64,000 nt of DNA, taken from Leptogranulimonas caecicola. Lineage in GTDB: Bacteria > Actinomycetota > Coriobacteriia > Coriobacteriales > Atopobiaceae. Positions 1 through 8,909 of this stretch are shown in pieces. A program made the translations under genes and the position numbers. The stretch is from positions 990,001 through 1,054,000 of the forward strand of contig NZ_AP025285.1 of the NCBI RefSeq assembly GCF_023168405.1, given 5' to 3'. Position 1 is the first letter of the stretch, and the number at the start of each line of letters is the position of its first letter. The notes below the pieces were generated by a model that was given only the letters and a program-made list of their open reading frames with translations, did not search any database and had not been told where the DNA came from.

Positions 1-762
1 GACATCCAGGCTACCCACCAGCCAGGAAAGCTCCTGGGTGCCCCTTTGGTCGGGTTCTACCTGGGCTTTTTCCAACAGGGCGTCGATAGCGCCTATGACT
101 TCTGAACCACCGGAGAGCCTTGGGATTTCGCGAATAGCCTGAGCAGCTGGCCCACAAAGCCCACAGACATCCAAATAGGCATCTAGGCCCACCAGGTCGC
201 TCTCATGAACCAGGGAGAGCACCTCTTGGATTTGCTCTTCCGATAAGCCCGAAACATCCAGGGCTGCACGCAACGGCTGCACCGAGCCGCATACGATAGT
301 CCAACCTTTAATTCCTGCAGCATCCAGTGTCTGGGCTAGAAGCTGGAGCACCTCTTGCTCGGCCTCGCCATCTGGAGCACCTACAAGCTCGATGCCCAGC
401 TGAGTGAATTGGCGGGCTTCCCCTCTCAGCGACTGCTGCTCTCGCACCACCGGCGCCTGATAGCGTAGACGCAGCGGAAATCCCGCGGGATCACTCAAGC
501 GGCTCGCCACCATGCGTGCAATGGGAAGTGTGAGGTCCGGCCTGAGCATGAGCAGGCGGTCATCGTCGTCGATCAGTTGAAAGGGCACGCCTTTTATGCG
601 CCCCGCTCGCTCCAACACTTCCCGAGACTCCAAAAGCGGCGTCTCAACAGGCAGATATCCGGCAGCAGAGAAGACCTCGCGTACGCGGCCGGCGATCTTT
701 TCGCGAGTCAATGCCTCCTGAGGAAGTATGTCGCGGAACCCTCGGGGGGTGCTGTGAATCAT
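1..762 (-). CDS. hisZ: ATP phosphoribosyltransferase regulatory subunit HisZ (partial, 3' end beyond window)
   Basis: Read on the minus strand from ATG at 762, an open frame of 254 codons runs off the left edge without a stop. It begins MIHSTPRGFRDILPQEA, the class II aminoacyl-tRNA-synthetase-like opening of HisZ/HisS proteins. The segment LLMLRPDLTLPIARMVASRL follows at about residue 70, and RYQAPVVREQQS is the motif-2-like strand. HisZ is the catalytically inactive HisRS paralogue that partners the short form of HisG in the first step of histidine synthesis. The arginine-rich RPDLT segment without histidyl-tRNA synthetase motif 3 in view favours HisZ over HisS, but the C-terminal half is missing. 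Upstream repeats at 811-891 suggest transcriptional control. Confidence 0.85.
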   Translation of the reverse strand, partial: MIHSTPRGFRDILPQEALTREKIAGRVREVFSAAGYLPVETPLLESREVLERAGRIKGVPFQLIDDDDRLLMLRPDLTLPIARMVASRLSDPAGFPLRLRYQAPVVREQQSLRGEARQFTQLGIELVGAPDGEAEQEVLQLLAQTLDAAGIKGWTIVCGSVQPLRAALDVSGLSEEQIQEVLSLVHESDLVGLDAYLDVCGLCGPAAQAIREIPRLSGGSEVIGAIDALLEKAQVEPDQRGTQELSWLVGSLDV

Positions 763-810
763 AGAGACTCCTTTAGCCAAACATCCAAAAACTCGTGGAT
801 AGAGTCGATG

Positions 811-891
811 CTTTACTTTAGTAAAGTGTCTGCAAGCACTTTATCACAGTAAAGTCTTGGGTTGCAGCCCGTGACCTATTGTTTACTAAAG
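811..891. promoter_or_regulatory. Repeated TTTACT/AGTAAA dyads upstream of hisZ
   Basis: Three related sites lie 50-130 bp upstream of the hisZ start: a dyad CTTTACT-TT-AGTAAAG at 811-826, ACTTTA-6-TAAAGT at 838-855, and GTTTACTAAAG at 881-891. Inverted half-sites repeated in a promoter region are typical of an operator for a dimeric regulator. The regulator is not identified. Confidence 0.5.
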
Positions 892-1010
892 CGCCTAGCC
901 CGCAGAGAATCTGCCAGCTAGGCGCAAGGTGCAAGAATTGAGGCCGCGTTTCTTGGCAAGAAATGCGCTAGGTGTAAAGCCAGGCACCACAAGAAACAGA
1001 ATCTTAGAGC

Positions 1011-1718
1011 TCAGCCGCCCAGGTAGGCCTTGCGCACGCGGTCATCCTGAGCGAGCTCGTCTGCGTTGCCACTCATGGTGACGCGGCCCGTCTCGAGGAC
1101 ATAGGCGCGATCGGCGATGGAGAGCGCCTTGGCGGCGTTTTGCTCTACCAGCAGGATGGTGGTGCCGGACTGGTGAAGGCTGCGGATGATGTCGAAGATC
1201 TCATCCACCAGAATTGGGGCAAGGCCCATGGAGGGCTCGTCGAGCATGAGGAGCTTAGGACGACTCATAAGAGCGCGACCCATGGCAAGCATCTGCTGCT
1301 CGCCGCCGGAAAGGGTGCCGGCAGACTGGCCTTCGCGCTCTTTCAAGCGAGGGAAGCGCTCATAGACCATCTCAAGGGTCTCCCCCACTTGATTGTCTTT
1401 GCGCACAAATGCGCCCATCTCCAAATTCTCGCGCACGCTCATGTTGAGGAAGACGCGGCGGCCTTCAGGGCAGAGGGCCATGCCTTTGGCTACCGTATGG
1501 TGAGCAGGCACATGCGCCAGATTCTCACCATTGAAGGTAATGGCGCCGCTGCGGGGCTTAAGCAGGCCCGAGACCGTGTTGAGCGTGGTGGTCTTGCCAG
1601 CGCCGTTGGCGCCGATGAGAGTGACGACCTCGCCTTCGTTTACCTCAAAGGAAACATCTTTGATGGCATGGATGTTGCCGTAGAAGACGTTGACTTTATC
1701 GGCTTCCAAAAGTGCCAT
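1011..1718 (-). CDS. livF: Branched-chain amino acid ABC transporter ATP-binding protein LivF
   Basis: A 235-residue ABC ATPase. Walker A is GANGAGKTT (about residue 36), the signature is LSGGEQQMLAMGRAL (about 137) and Walker B is LLMLDEPSMGLAP. The short length and the SMGLAP sequence after Walker B are characteristic of LivF rather than LivG. It is the last gene of livHMGF and starts 4 bp after livG, behind AAAGGAGG. The protein powers uptake of leucine, isoleucine and valine (or related amino acids) with LivG on the cytoplasmic face of the LivHM channel. Specificity is inferred from family and operon only. Confidence 0.95.
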   Translation of the reverse strand: MALLEADKVNVFYGNIHAIKDVSFEVNEGEVVTLIGANGAGKTTTLNTVSGLLKPRSGAITFNGENLAHVPAHHTVAKGMALCPEGRRVFLNMSVRENLEMGAFVRKDNQVGETLEMVYERFPRLKEREGQSAGTLSGGEQQMLAMGRALMSRPKLLMLDEPSMGLAPILVDEIFDIIRSLHQSGTTILLVEQNAAKALSIADRAYVLETGRVTMSGNADELAQDDRVRKAYLGG

Positions 1719-1722
1719 AGCC

Positions 1723-2688
1723 TTATGCCTCCTTTGCAGACGTGCCTAGGTATGCCTCGATGACCTGGGGGTTACCCTGGATCTCTTGAGGCGTCCCCTT
1801 GGCGATGATGCGGCCGAAATTGAGCACTGCGATGCCTTCGCAGATGCCCATGACGAGGTTCATGTCATGCTCGATCAAGAGCACGGCGATCTTGAACTCG
1901 TCGCGAATCTTGCGGATGTTCTCCATGAGCTCGGCGGTCTCGCTGGGGTTCATGCCGGCTGCAGGCTCGTCCAACAGCAAAAGCTTGGGGCCGGTGGCGA
2001 GGGCGCGCACGATCTCCAGGCGGCGCTGGGCGCCATAGGGCAGGTTTCCTGCCTGGACATGAGCGAGATCGGCCATGCCAAAGACGTCCAGAAGCTCCAA
2101 AGAGCGGTCGTGGAACTCCTTCTCGGAGAGCCAATAGCGAGGCAGGCGGAAGATGCCGCTCCACATGCCGCATTTCACTGAGTTATGCAGGCCGATAGTG
2201 ACGTTCTCTTCCACTGTGAGGCTCGAGAAGAGACGGATGTTTTGGAAGGTGCGGGCGATGCCCATCTGGTTTACCTTGGCGACACCCATCCCTGCGGTGT
2301 CTTGGCCGTCCAAAAGAATGGTGCCTCGAGTGGGCTGGTAGACCTTGGTAAGCAGGTTGAACACTGTGGTTTTGCCAGCCCCGTTGGGTCCAATGAGCCC
2401 AGCGATCTCGGTCTTTCCCACAATGAGGTTGAAGTCTTCTACGGCATGGAGGCCGCCAAAGTCTATGCCTAAGTGGCGGCATTCAAGCACAGGAGTGGAA
2501 AAGACGTCGCGCTCAGGCACGATGCCATCTGATGGCAGGGGTACCATGCGGGTATGTTGCTTTGCCGTGGTAGGTGCTGGAGCAGTGGACTCCACTTTGT
2601 CTCCGCGGGACCTGGCAGCCTGTGCCTTATAGGACCCTTGGGCAGCCCGGGAGGAGAGCTTCTTGTTGTCTTGAGAGTTCTTAGCCAC
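1723..2688 (-). CDS. livG: Branched-chain amino acid ABC transporter ATP-binding protein LivG, with N-terminal extension
   Basis: A 321-residue ABC ATPase with Walker A GPNGAGKTT (about residue 97) and Walker B LLLLDEPAAGMNP. It has the long insertion between them (MGIARTFQNIRLFSSLTVEEN) that is typical of LivG. The first 60 or so residues are a Lys/Ala/Ser/Thr-rich, probably disordered extension that standard LivG lacks; the ABC domain begins near LECRHLGIDFGG. The start at 2688 overlaps the last 8 bp of livM, so translation is probably coupled. An internal start that would remove the extension is possible, but no strong ribosome site was seen there. Confidence 0.93.
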   Translation of the reverse strand: MAKNSQDNKKLSSRAAQGSYKAQAARSRGDKVESTAPAPTTAKQHTRMVPLPSDGIVPERDVFSTPVLECRHLGIDFGGLHAVEDFNLIVGKTEIAGLIGPNGAGKTTVFNLLTKVYQPTRGTILLDGQDTAGMGVAKVNQMGIARTFQNIRLFSSLTVEENVTIGLHNSVKCGMWSGIFRLPRYWLSEKEFHDRSLELLDVFGMADLAHVQAGNLPYGAQRRLEIVRALATGPKLLLLDEPAAGMNPSETAELMENIRKIRDEFKIAVLLIEHDMNLVMGICEGIAVLNFGRIIAKGTPQEIQGNPQVIEAYLGTSAKEA

Positions 2689-3811
2689 GGTTGCCCCCCT
2701 CCTCTGCTAGATCGGGCTCTTCTAAGGCGTCCTTGTCGCTTAGCCAAGGCACTTTGGCCTTGAAGGCTTCCATGAAGCGCTGGACTACAGGAACATTGGG
2801 GAGCACCATGACGCAGATGAGCACGACAGCGTAGATAAGCATGCGGTAGTCGGCCATGAAGCGCAAGAACTCCGGCAGGATGGTGAGGATGGTGGCCGAG
2901 ATGATGGATCCGCGAATGTTGCCGATGCCGCCCAACACCACGTAGACCAGGATGAGGATGGAGGTGTTGTAGTCAAAGCGGCTGGCAACCACGCTGGAGA
3001 AGTTCATGGCATAGAGGGTGCCTGCCATGCCCGCCAAGGCTGCGGAGACCACAAAGGCCATGAGGCGGTATTTGGTGACATTGATGCCCACTGACTCTGC
3101 CGCGATACGGTTGTCGCGCACGGCCATGATGGCGCGGCCGGAACGGCTGCGCACCAGGTTGGAGACCACAAAAAGGGTGAACATGATAAGCAGGAAGCCC
3201 ATCACGAAGGTGGAAAGCTTGGAGATGCCCACTGCACCCTGAGGGCCGTTGATGATGACGGTGCCGTTGGTCATGCCCAGATCCTGCACAGAGCTCATGG
3301 ACACATGAAGGCCAGAAGCGTCAGAGCCCACATAGAGGTTGTTCAAGATGTTCTTGATGATCTCGCCAAAGGCAAGGGTAACGATGGCCAGATAGTCGCC
3401 AGAGAGCCTCATAACAGGCACGCCTACGATAAACCCTGCCACGGCGCCAAAACAGCCGCCGGTAAGAATGGAGATCAAAAGCCTCAAAAAAACGTTGGGA
3501 ATAATCGGCGCGAGCATCGAGGCCATGATGCAGCCGGTAAAAGCACCCACCGACATAAAGCCCGCATGTCCTAAAGAAAGCTCTCCCGAAATGCCCACCA
3601 CTAGGTTCAGAGACACCGCCGCGCACACATAGACGCAAATGGGCACCAGCTGGCCTTGAAGAGCGCTGGACATAGATCCGGTAACAATGAAGCCTTGCAC
3701 GATGAGGAAGGCCACAATCACCAAAAAGTAAGTACCAAAGGTCCCCTTGAAAGCCTCCAACAAACGGTCCTTGAAGGAGGGAGTGCTTTTTGTCACAGTC
3801 GTTGCTTGCAT
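2681..3811 (-). CDS. livM: Branched-chain amino acid ABC transporter permease LivM
   Basis: A 376-residue polytopic membrane protein of the LivM family. It has the hallmark stretch ISGELSLGHAGFMSVGAF (about residue 75), the loop VMRLSGDYLAIVTLAFGEI and, near the C-terminus, VVLGGIGNIRGS. About ten hydrophobic segments are visible. ATG at 3811 is preferred over the GTG two codons upstream because GTAGGAGG sits 5 nt before it. It forms the translocation channel with LivH, whose gene ends 9 bp upstream. The hydrophilic C-terminal tail (KDALEEPDLAEEGG) is cytoplasmic by prediction. Confidence 0.95.
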   Translation of the reverse strand: MQATTVTKSTPSFKDRLLEAFKGTFGTYFLVIVAFLIVQGFIVTGSMSSALQGQLVPICVYVCAAVSLNLVVGISGELSLGHAGFMSVGAFTGCIMASMLAPIIPNVFLRLLISILTGGCFGAVAGFIVGVPVMRLSGDYLAIVTLAFGEIIKNILNNLYVGSDASGLHVSMSSVQDLGMTNGTVIINGPQGAVGISKLSTFVMGFLLIMFTLFVVSNLVRSRSGRAIMAVRDNRIAAESVGINVTKYRLMAFVVSAALAGMAGTLYAMNFSSVVASRFDYNTSILILVYVVLGGIGNIRGSIISATILTILPEFLRFMADYRMLIYAVVLICVMVLPNVPVVQRFMEAFKAKVPWLSDKDALEEPDLAEEGGNRG

Positions 3812-3820
3812 AGCCACCTC

Positions 3821-4705
3821 CTACACCTTCTCGGGCACATACTTGCCCAAAAGGCCCGAAGGCTTGATGAGCAGCACAATGATGAGTACGGCAAATACCA
3901 CAGCGTCAGCCAGCTGCGTGCCAATGTAGGCCTTGGCGAAGATCTCAATTATGCCGAGAAGCACGCCGCCTAACACGGCACCGGGAATCGAGCCGATACC
4001 ACCAAACACGGCAGCGGTAAAAGCCTTGATGCCGGGCATGGCACCAGTGGTGGGCATGAGGGTGGGATAGGAACTGCATAGGAGTACGCCTGCTACTGCC
4101 GCAAGGCCAGAGCCAATGGCGAAAGTGGTAGAGATGGTGGTATCCACGTTGATGCCCATGAGTCGAGCGGCACCGGGATCCTCAGAGCAGGCGCGCATGG
4201 CCTTGCCCATCTTGGTTTTGGCGGTGAACAGGCCCAACACGACCATGATGATCACACTTGCGCCGATGGTGATGAGAGTCTCAGCAGAGATATTGAGCTG
4301 TCCATCGAAGAGCTGAAGGCTCGGCAAACCTGCGGCAATGGAGGGGAACACCTTGGGATTGGAGCCCCAGATGAGCAGCGCCAGGTTTTGCAGCAGATAG
4401 GAAACGCCAATAGCGGTGATGAGCACCGTAAGGCTTGGGGACTGGCGCAGTGGCTTGTAGGCTACGCGCTCGATAAGAATGCCCAACAGAGTGCAGCCGC
4501 AAATGGCGATGAGGACGCAGATAAGGGGGTTCATCCCCAGGTAGAACAGGGTCATGAACGCGATGTAGCCACCAACCATGATGACGTCGCCGTGGGCAAA
4601 GTTGAGCATCTTCGCAATGCCGTAGACCATGGTGTAGCCCAAAGCGATAATGGCGTACACACTGCCTAAGCTTATGCCGTTGATGAGGTTGGTCAAAAAC
4701 TCCAT
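3821..4705 (-). CDS. livH: Branched-chain amino acid ABC transporter permease LivH
   Basis: A 294-residue membrane permease. It has the LivH opening NLINGISLGSVYAIIALGYT, the conserved MLNFAHGDVIMVGGY and the C-terminal FGGIGSIPGAVLGG. ATG at 4705 is chosen over an ATG 5 codons upstream because AAGGGAGG lies directly before it. It pairs with LivM in the inner membrane. It is the first gene of livHMGF and is separated from livJ by a terminator hairpin, so the binding protein can be made in excess. A motif shared with the livJ and dppA promoters lies about 125 bp upstream. Confidence 0.95.
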   Translation of the reverse strand: MEFLTNLINGISLGSVYAIIALGYTMVYGIAKMLNFAHGDVIMVGGYIAFMTLFYLGMNPLICVLIAICGCTLLGILIERVAYKPLRQSPSLTVLITAIGVSYLLQNLALLIWGSNPKVFPSIAAGLPSLQLFDGQLNISAETLITIGASVIIMVVLGLFTAKTKMGKAMRACSEDPGAARLMGINVDTTISTTFAIGSGLAAVAGVLLCSSYPTLMPTTGAMPGIKAFTAAVFGGIGSIPGAVLGGVLLGIIEIFAKAYIGTQLADAVVFAVLIIVLLIKPSGLLGKYVPEKV

Positions 4706-4780
4706 GCATCCTCCCTTCATGCCGAACTATGGATAGTGAGATGCCGCTCAGAAGAGGAAGGCTCGCCGGTGGAGGCGAAT

Positions 4781-4795
4781 GGGTTTCTCGGCAAG
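4781..4795 (+). repeat. TTTCTCGGCA element (GGGTTTCTCGGCAAG)
   Basis: Full 15-bp consensus copy in the gap between livH and the livJ terminator. Confidence 0.85.
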
Positions 4796-4859
4796 TAAAA
4801 CTTAAATTTATCTTAAAAGTATGCCTTTTAAAGTACCAAGAAACCGTCCTCTAAAGAAC

Positions 4860-4887
4860 GGAGGTCACCTGAATATAGGTGACCTCC
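4860..4887 (-). terminator. Hairpin between livJ and livH
   Basis: A perfect 11-bp stem, GGAGGTCACCT/AGGTGACCTCC, with a 6-nt loop lies 46 bp after the livJ stop. On the minus strand it is followed by a short T-rich stretch. It probably acts as a partial terminator that lowers livHMGF relative to livJ. Confidence 0.7.
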
Positions 4888-4932
4888 GCCACAGAGGGGG
4901 CACTATGTTACGTAGGCCTTACAAAGTAAGAG

Positions 4933-6177
4933 TTACTCCATGCCCACGTAGGCGCCGTTTTGGATGACCATGCCCTTGGGCTCCTTGGTGGCCTCGCCCG
5001 TGTCAGACCAAGCGATGGACTCGCCGGTGAGACCGTCGAAGACGAAGTCGGAGGAGGTGAAGACCTCTACGAGCTTGTCGCAGATATCGGAAGCGCTCAT
5101 GTCAGGGGTGCACTCGGCCTTCTCCAGGGCAGCCTGGAGGACATAGACGCAGTCATAGGCGTCGGCGGCAAATTGGTTGGGGGTCTCGTTGAACTTCTCC
5201 TTGTAGGCCTTGACGAATGCCTGGGTCTTTTCGTCAGAGGCATCGGCGTTGAAGGGGGTCAGAAGCATGACGCCCTCCGCCAAAGAGGTATCGAATCCTT
5301 CGAGGGAGAGGATGCCGTCCATGCCGTCTACGCCGAAGAACTTGGGGGTATAGCCCATGTCCTTGGCCTGCTTGAGGATGATGGAAGCAGGAGTGTAGTA
5401 GATGGGGAGGAACAGGATGTCTGCACCAGCGGACTTGCAGCTGTTGAGCTGGGCAGAGAAGTCGGTGGCGCTGTCGGCGGTGAAGGCCTCGTTGGCAACA
5501 ACCTCAAGGCTGACATTCTTAGCCTCAGACAGGAATTTCTGGTCGATGCCGGTGGAGTAGGCGTCGGAGCTGTCGTAGATGATGCCCACCTTGGTGCCAA
5601 GCTTTTGCTCGGAAATGTACTTAGCAGAGGCGACGCCCTGGTTGGGGTCGGTGAAGCACATCTGGAAGACGTTGGGCTTGCGCTGCTCAGCCACATTGCC
5701 GTCGGCATCGGGCTGGCCGCCGATGACGTCGGTGGAGGAGGCAGAAGGCGTGAGCTCGAAGATGTTGTCGGCGGAAGCCTCCTTGGAGACAGCGATGCAG
5801 GGAGCCGTGGTGGTGGTGCCCATGAGCATCTGCATGCCCCAGTCCTTCAGGGTGTTAAAGGCGTTGACGGATTTCTCAGCGTTGTTCTCGTCATCCTCGA
5901 AGCGATAGTCAAACTTGAACGTGGAGTCGGAGGCGTTGATCTCGTCCACAGCGATCTGCGCCGCATTCTTGCAGGCGTTGCCATAGATGGCAGCAGGGCC
6001 GGTGATGGGGCCGATGCCGCCCAGCTTGAACTTGGCCTCGCCGCCCTCGGAAGAGCTGCCGCCGTTGTCAGAGCCACCAGTGGAATTGCCGCAACCGGTG
6101 AGGACCACAGCGCCGGCTGCGCCGGCTACGCCCATTGCCTGTACGAAGCCGCGGCGAGAGATGTTGCTAAAGCTCAT
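4933..6177 (-). CDS. livJ: Branched-chain amino acid ABC transporter substrate-binding lipoprotein LivJ (Tat type)
   Basis: A 414-residue type I periplasmic-binding protein (LivJ/BraC family). The N-terminus SNISRRGFVQ carries a twin-arginine motif, followed by a hydrophobic stretch and the lipobox VLTGC. It should therefore be exported folded by Tat and lipid-anchored outside the membrane. The mature part has the family sequences LGGIGPITGPAAIYG and YNAVYVL-like FAADAYDCVYVLQAA. ATG at 6177 is chosen because AGAGGGGG lies 5 nt upstream; an in-frame ATG 8 codons earlier has no such site. It captures branched-chain or related amino acids for LivHMGF. Confidence 0.93.
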   Translation of the reverse strand: MSFSNISRRGFVQAMGVAGAAGAVVLTGCGNSTGGSDNGGSSSEGGEAKFKLGGIGPITGPAAIYGNACKNAAQIAVDEINASDSTFKFDYRFEDDENNAEKSVNAFNTLKDWGMQMLMGTTTTAPCIAVSKEASADNIFELTPSASSTDVIGGQPDADGNVAEQRKPNVFQMCFTDPNQGVASAKYISEQKLGTKVGIIYDSSDAYSTGIDQKFLSEAKNVSLEVVANEAFTADSATDFSAQLNSCKSAGADILFLPIYYTPASIILKQAKDMGYTPKFFGVDGMDGILSLEGFDTSLAEGVMLLTPFNADASDEKTQAFVKAYKEKFNETPNQFAADAYDCVYVLQAALEKAECTPDMSASDICDKLVEVFTSSDFVFDGLTGESIAWSDTGEATKEPKGMVIQNGAYVGME

Positions 6178-6388
6178 AATTCCCCCTCTTTCCGCGCTCA
6201 CCCTTCCTTTGAAAAACCTCTATGCATCGGTGAGCGTATTGATATGTGGGGCAAATGGTAAAGAAAGAGTCCTCAATGGAAAAGTAAGAATCGAGATTTA
6301 AAAGCACCTGAAACATTCTGTTCATGGAACGGAGCCCGATGAGGTCACATATTCACTCTTGTAAATACATCTGGAGCCTGAGGAAGTA

Positions 6389-8860
6389 CTAGCGACCGAA
6401 TCGTGATGTGAGAGCTCTCAGGAATTGAGCTTCTGGCCATCGAAGTATCAGTGCAAGGCCATAGGTCACCAGGAGAGCTGGCATTCCCCCTGCTATGCAG
6501 AGAAGTACCGACCGCATGAAGCTGGTGGGGCCAAAGCCGACAAGCCCTAGGACCCAGACAATGCCATACCCCACAAGAGCCCCTGTGGCTCCTGCCAGAA
6601 GACTATGCAGGCTGGCTTTGACCACAGCGCGAAGGCCCAATTGCCCTAAGCCTGCACGCAACTGGATAAAGGCAACAAGGTCAACAGCGATATAGAAGGC
6701 TAGAGAAGAGAGCGCTACCACGTCGATGCCATAAAGCGGGGTGAAAACCACGCAGATGAGCACTTGAATAACGCCTGCCACGATAGAGGCCCAGGCAAAG
6801 ATAGTAAGCTTGCGGTAACTGGAGCACACCTTTTGCAGGTAAGTGCATACGCCATAGAGAGGCAATGACAAAGAGAGGCTTATCAGGTAGGAACCCATGA
6901 GCTCAAGGCCCTCCTGGCTAAACTTGCCCGCTCCCAAGATCACCATGAGCTCCGGAGAGAACACAATGAGGTAGAGCATAAAAGGTACCAAGAAGAACAG
7001 GATGCGGTTGGTGCCTGCAGCAATGCCAGCTTTGAAACCCTCCATGTCCTGGGAAGAGTAGGCCTCAGACAGCTCTGTGAACATGGCGGTGGTGATGGGA
7101 ATGGCCAGAATTGCATAGGGCAGCGTATACCAAAGCCTGGCGTAGTACATGACGGCCGAACCCTCTGGAGTGACCTGCAGCGCACAGCTGGACTGCACCG
7201 ACACGGTCACAAAACTCACGATGGTAACCACAATAGAGGGAACGCCGATGGAGAGCGTCTCTTTGATCGCCGGATCGTGGAAGTCTACATAGGGACGAAT
7301 GCGAACGCCTAGCTTATACAGGCTTGGCACCTGCATGGCCACTTGGATCAATACTCCTAGCGGGTTGCCCAGCGCCAACACCATTACCGCTGCCGAAGGG
7401 TTTGCTGGCAGTAGCCACGCATAGCCAAAGAACGATGCCATACAAATGAAATTGTTAAAGATAGGAGCAGCGGTAGACCAGAAATAATGACGCTCGGCAT
7501 TAAGGATGCCAGAGATAATAGATGAAAGGGCATAGAGGACGATCTCGATAGCAAAGAACCTAAAGAACATGGTAGCTTCGCCATGATCGAAGCCCTCGGC
7601 CGCACCCATGGACTGGGTGAGCACCACTTGATAGGCAAAGATCCAGCCCAATACTGTGATCACACCCATAAGAATGCACACCAGGCTGGTGAGGTTGGAT
7701 ACGTAGCGATTGGCGCCCTCACGACCGAGTTTTCGCTTGACAGATAGGTAGACTGGCAAAAATGCCGTGATGAGCATTCCACCCATCACCAGCTCATAGA
7801 GCTGATTGGGAAGATTGTTCGCAACGGTATAGGTGGATGCCACCGCAGTAAGCCCCAGCGCATAGGCCTGAGCCCAGGTACGCATAAAACCGGTGATGCG
7901 GCTCACAATAACGAGTACCGACATCATGGCTGCACTTCGTCCCACAGATTGATCTATCTCAACATGTTCTTCTTGGTTTAGTGCAGCCGCGCCTCTTGCA
8001 TCATTCATAACAGAGGGAGCCTCGGGCGTCGGCACCATTTCGCTTCCCTCCAAGGAAAGTGAAAGCGCCTCTCCATCAGATTCTGCCCATTGGTCATTCG
8101 CTGGCACTTTCAAGTGAGCGCCAGAGACAGTTTGAGTTGGCTCGGGTTTCTCGGCTACCTCTTGTGCGAGAAGCTCATCCCACTGCTGTGAGGCGTGGGC
8201 TGGTCGATCGCGAAGGTCTTCTACAAACTTTTCTGCCTTCTCCGAGAAGTGCTGGGCACCGGGCTTTTTGGGCTTCCATGAGCGCGAGTTGTCATAGGCT
8301 GCCATGAACACGCCTGTAGAACTCGGCGAGATGAAACGACGCTCCTGAATTTGATCGCTTGAGGGATCAGGAATTTTAGGAATATAGGGAGAAGGCGCAG
8401 GTGCAGAGGGAGTATAGGGAAGCGCTACTCCCGGATCGAAGGGGTCGGGCACCGCTTCATTGATCTGCTGGCTCTGTTGAGCACGCAGGACATCGGCGCT
8501 AGGGGTGGCCGCGGTTTTTTGTGAGGCGCGGGATTGCTCAAAAGCCGCCAAAATAGCCATGGTGGAGCCAGGGTCTCCCCCACCCACCTCTGGAGCCAAA
8601 CTCTGAGGCACCATCGCTGTTGCCTGTTGGGGACGAGGGTCCTTCTCGGCTCCCGAGAAGGACCTACCCTCGCTGTCCACGGGTGCATCGAGAGGCCGGA
8701 AAGGCTCAAGAGGAACTTGCATATCGGAGGGGCTTGAGGAAGCCTCTGATAATTCAAGGTCTTCCACCTTCCATTGAGCGGTCTCTTGGAGCTTCTCTTC
8801 TGGAGCTTCTTGGGACTCAGAGTTTTTTGAATGCGCGGACAGTCGATGCCAGAAGGCCAT
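6389..8860 (-). CDS. murJ: Lipid II flippase MurJ/MviN with long N-terminal cytoplasmic region
   Basis: About 823 residues. The C-terminal 510 or so are a polytopic MurJ domain. It opens with SAAMMSVLVIVSRITGFMRT, the family's R-x-x-G-x-x-R region, then YTVANNLPNQLYELVMGGML, with about 14 membrane segments after it. MurJ flips lipid II across the membrane for peptidoglycan synthesis. The first 310 or so residues are Pro/Ser/Ala/Glu-rich, poorly conserved and presumably disordered. Actinobacterial MurJ proteins often carry extra cytoplasmic domains, but usually at the C-terminus. ATG at 8860 has GGAG 8 nt upstream. The linker DNA contains a perfect 12-bp palindrome (8638-8664) and a copy of the recurrent TTTCTCGGC element (8144). 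Confidence 0.88.
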   Translation of the reverse strand: MAFWHRLSAHSKNSESQEAPEEKLQETAQWKVEDLELSEASSSPSDMQVPLEPFRPLDAPVDSEGRSFSGAEKDPRPQQATAMVPQSLAPEVGGGDPGSTMAILAAFEQSRASQKTAATPSADVLRAQQSQQINEAVPDPFDPGVALPYTPSAPAPSPYIPKIPDPSSDQIQERRFISPSSTGVFMAAYDNSRSWKPKKPGAQHFSEKAEKFVEDLRDRPAHASQQWDELLAQEVAEKPEPTQTVSGAHLKVPANDQWAESDGEALSLSLEGSEMVPTPEAPSVMNDARGAAALNQEEHVEIDQSVGRSAAMMSVLVIVSRITGFMRTWAQAYALGLTAVASTYTVANNLPNQLYELVMGGMLITAFLPVYLSVKRKLGREGANRYVSNLTSLVCILMGVITVLGWIFAYQVVLTQSMGAAEGFDHGEATMFFRFFAIEIVLYALSSIISGILNAERHYFWSTAAPIFNNFICMASFFGYAWLLPANPSAAVMVLALGNPLGVLIQVAMQVPSLYKLGVRIRPYVDFHDPAIKETLSIGVPSIVVTIVSFVTVSVQSSCALQVTPEGSAVMYYARLWYTLPYAILAIPITTAMFTELSEAYSSQDMEGFKAGIAAGTNRILFFLVPFMLYLIVFSPELMVILGAGKFSQEGLELMGSYLISLSLSLPLYGVCTYLQKVCSSYRKLTIFAWASIVAGVIQVLICVVFTPLYGIDVVALSSLAFYIAVDLVAFIQLRAGLGQLGLRAVVKASLHSLLAGATGALVGYGIVWVLGLVGFGPTSFMRSVLLCIAGGMPALLVTYGLALILRWPEAQFLRALTSRFGR
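8144..8155 (+). repeat. TTTCTCGGC element inside murJ
   Basis: Exact 12-mer GGGTTTCTCGGC in the DNA for the disordered MurJ N-terminal region, where it reads as part of VAEKPEP. Confidence 0.8.
8638..8664. repeat. Palindrome with two TTCTCGG halves inside murJ
   Basis: GGTCCTTCTCGG and CCGAGAAGGACC form a perfect 12-bp inverted repeat around 3 nt, in frame within the variable N-terminal region (EGRSFSGAEKDP). Confidence 0.8.
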
Positions 8861-8909
8861 GGATCTTACTCCGTTATAGAAATAGCTGGCACATAGGTCA
8901 GACGAGAGG

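Noticed and set aside
4960-6261. 433-codon plus-strand frame opposite livJ
   Set aside because: It is the antisense of a clear LivJ gene; its Gly/Val/Leu-rich translation has no domain and no ribosome site.
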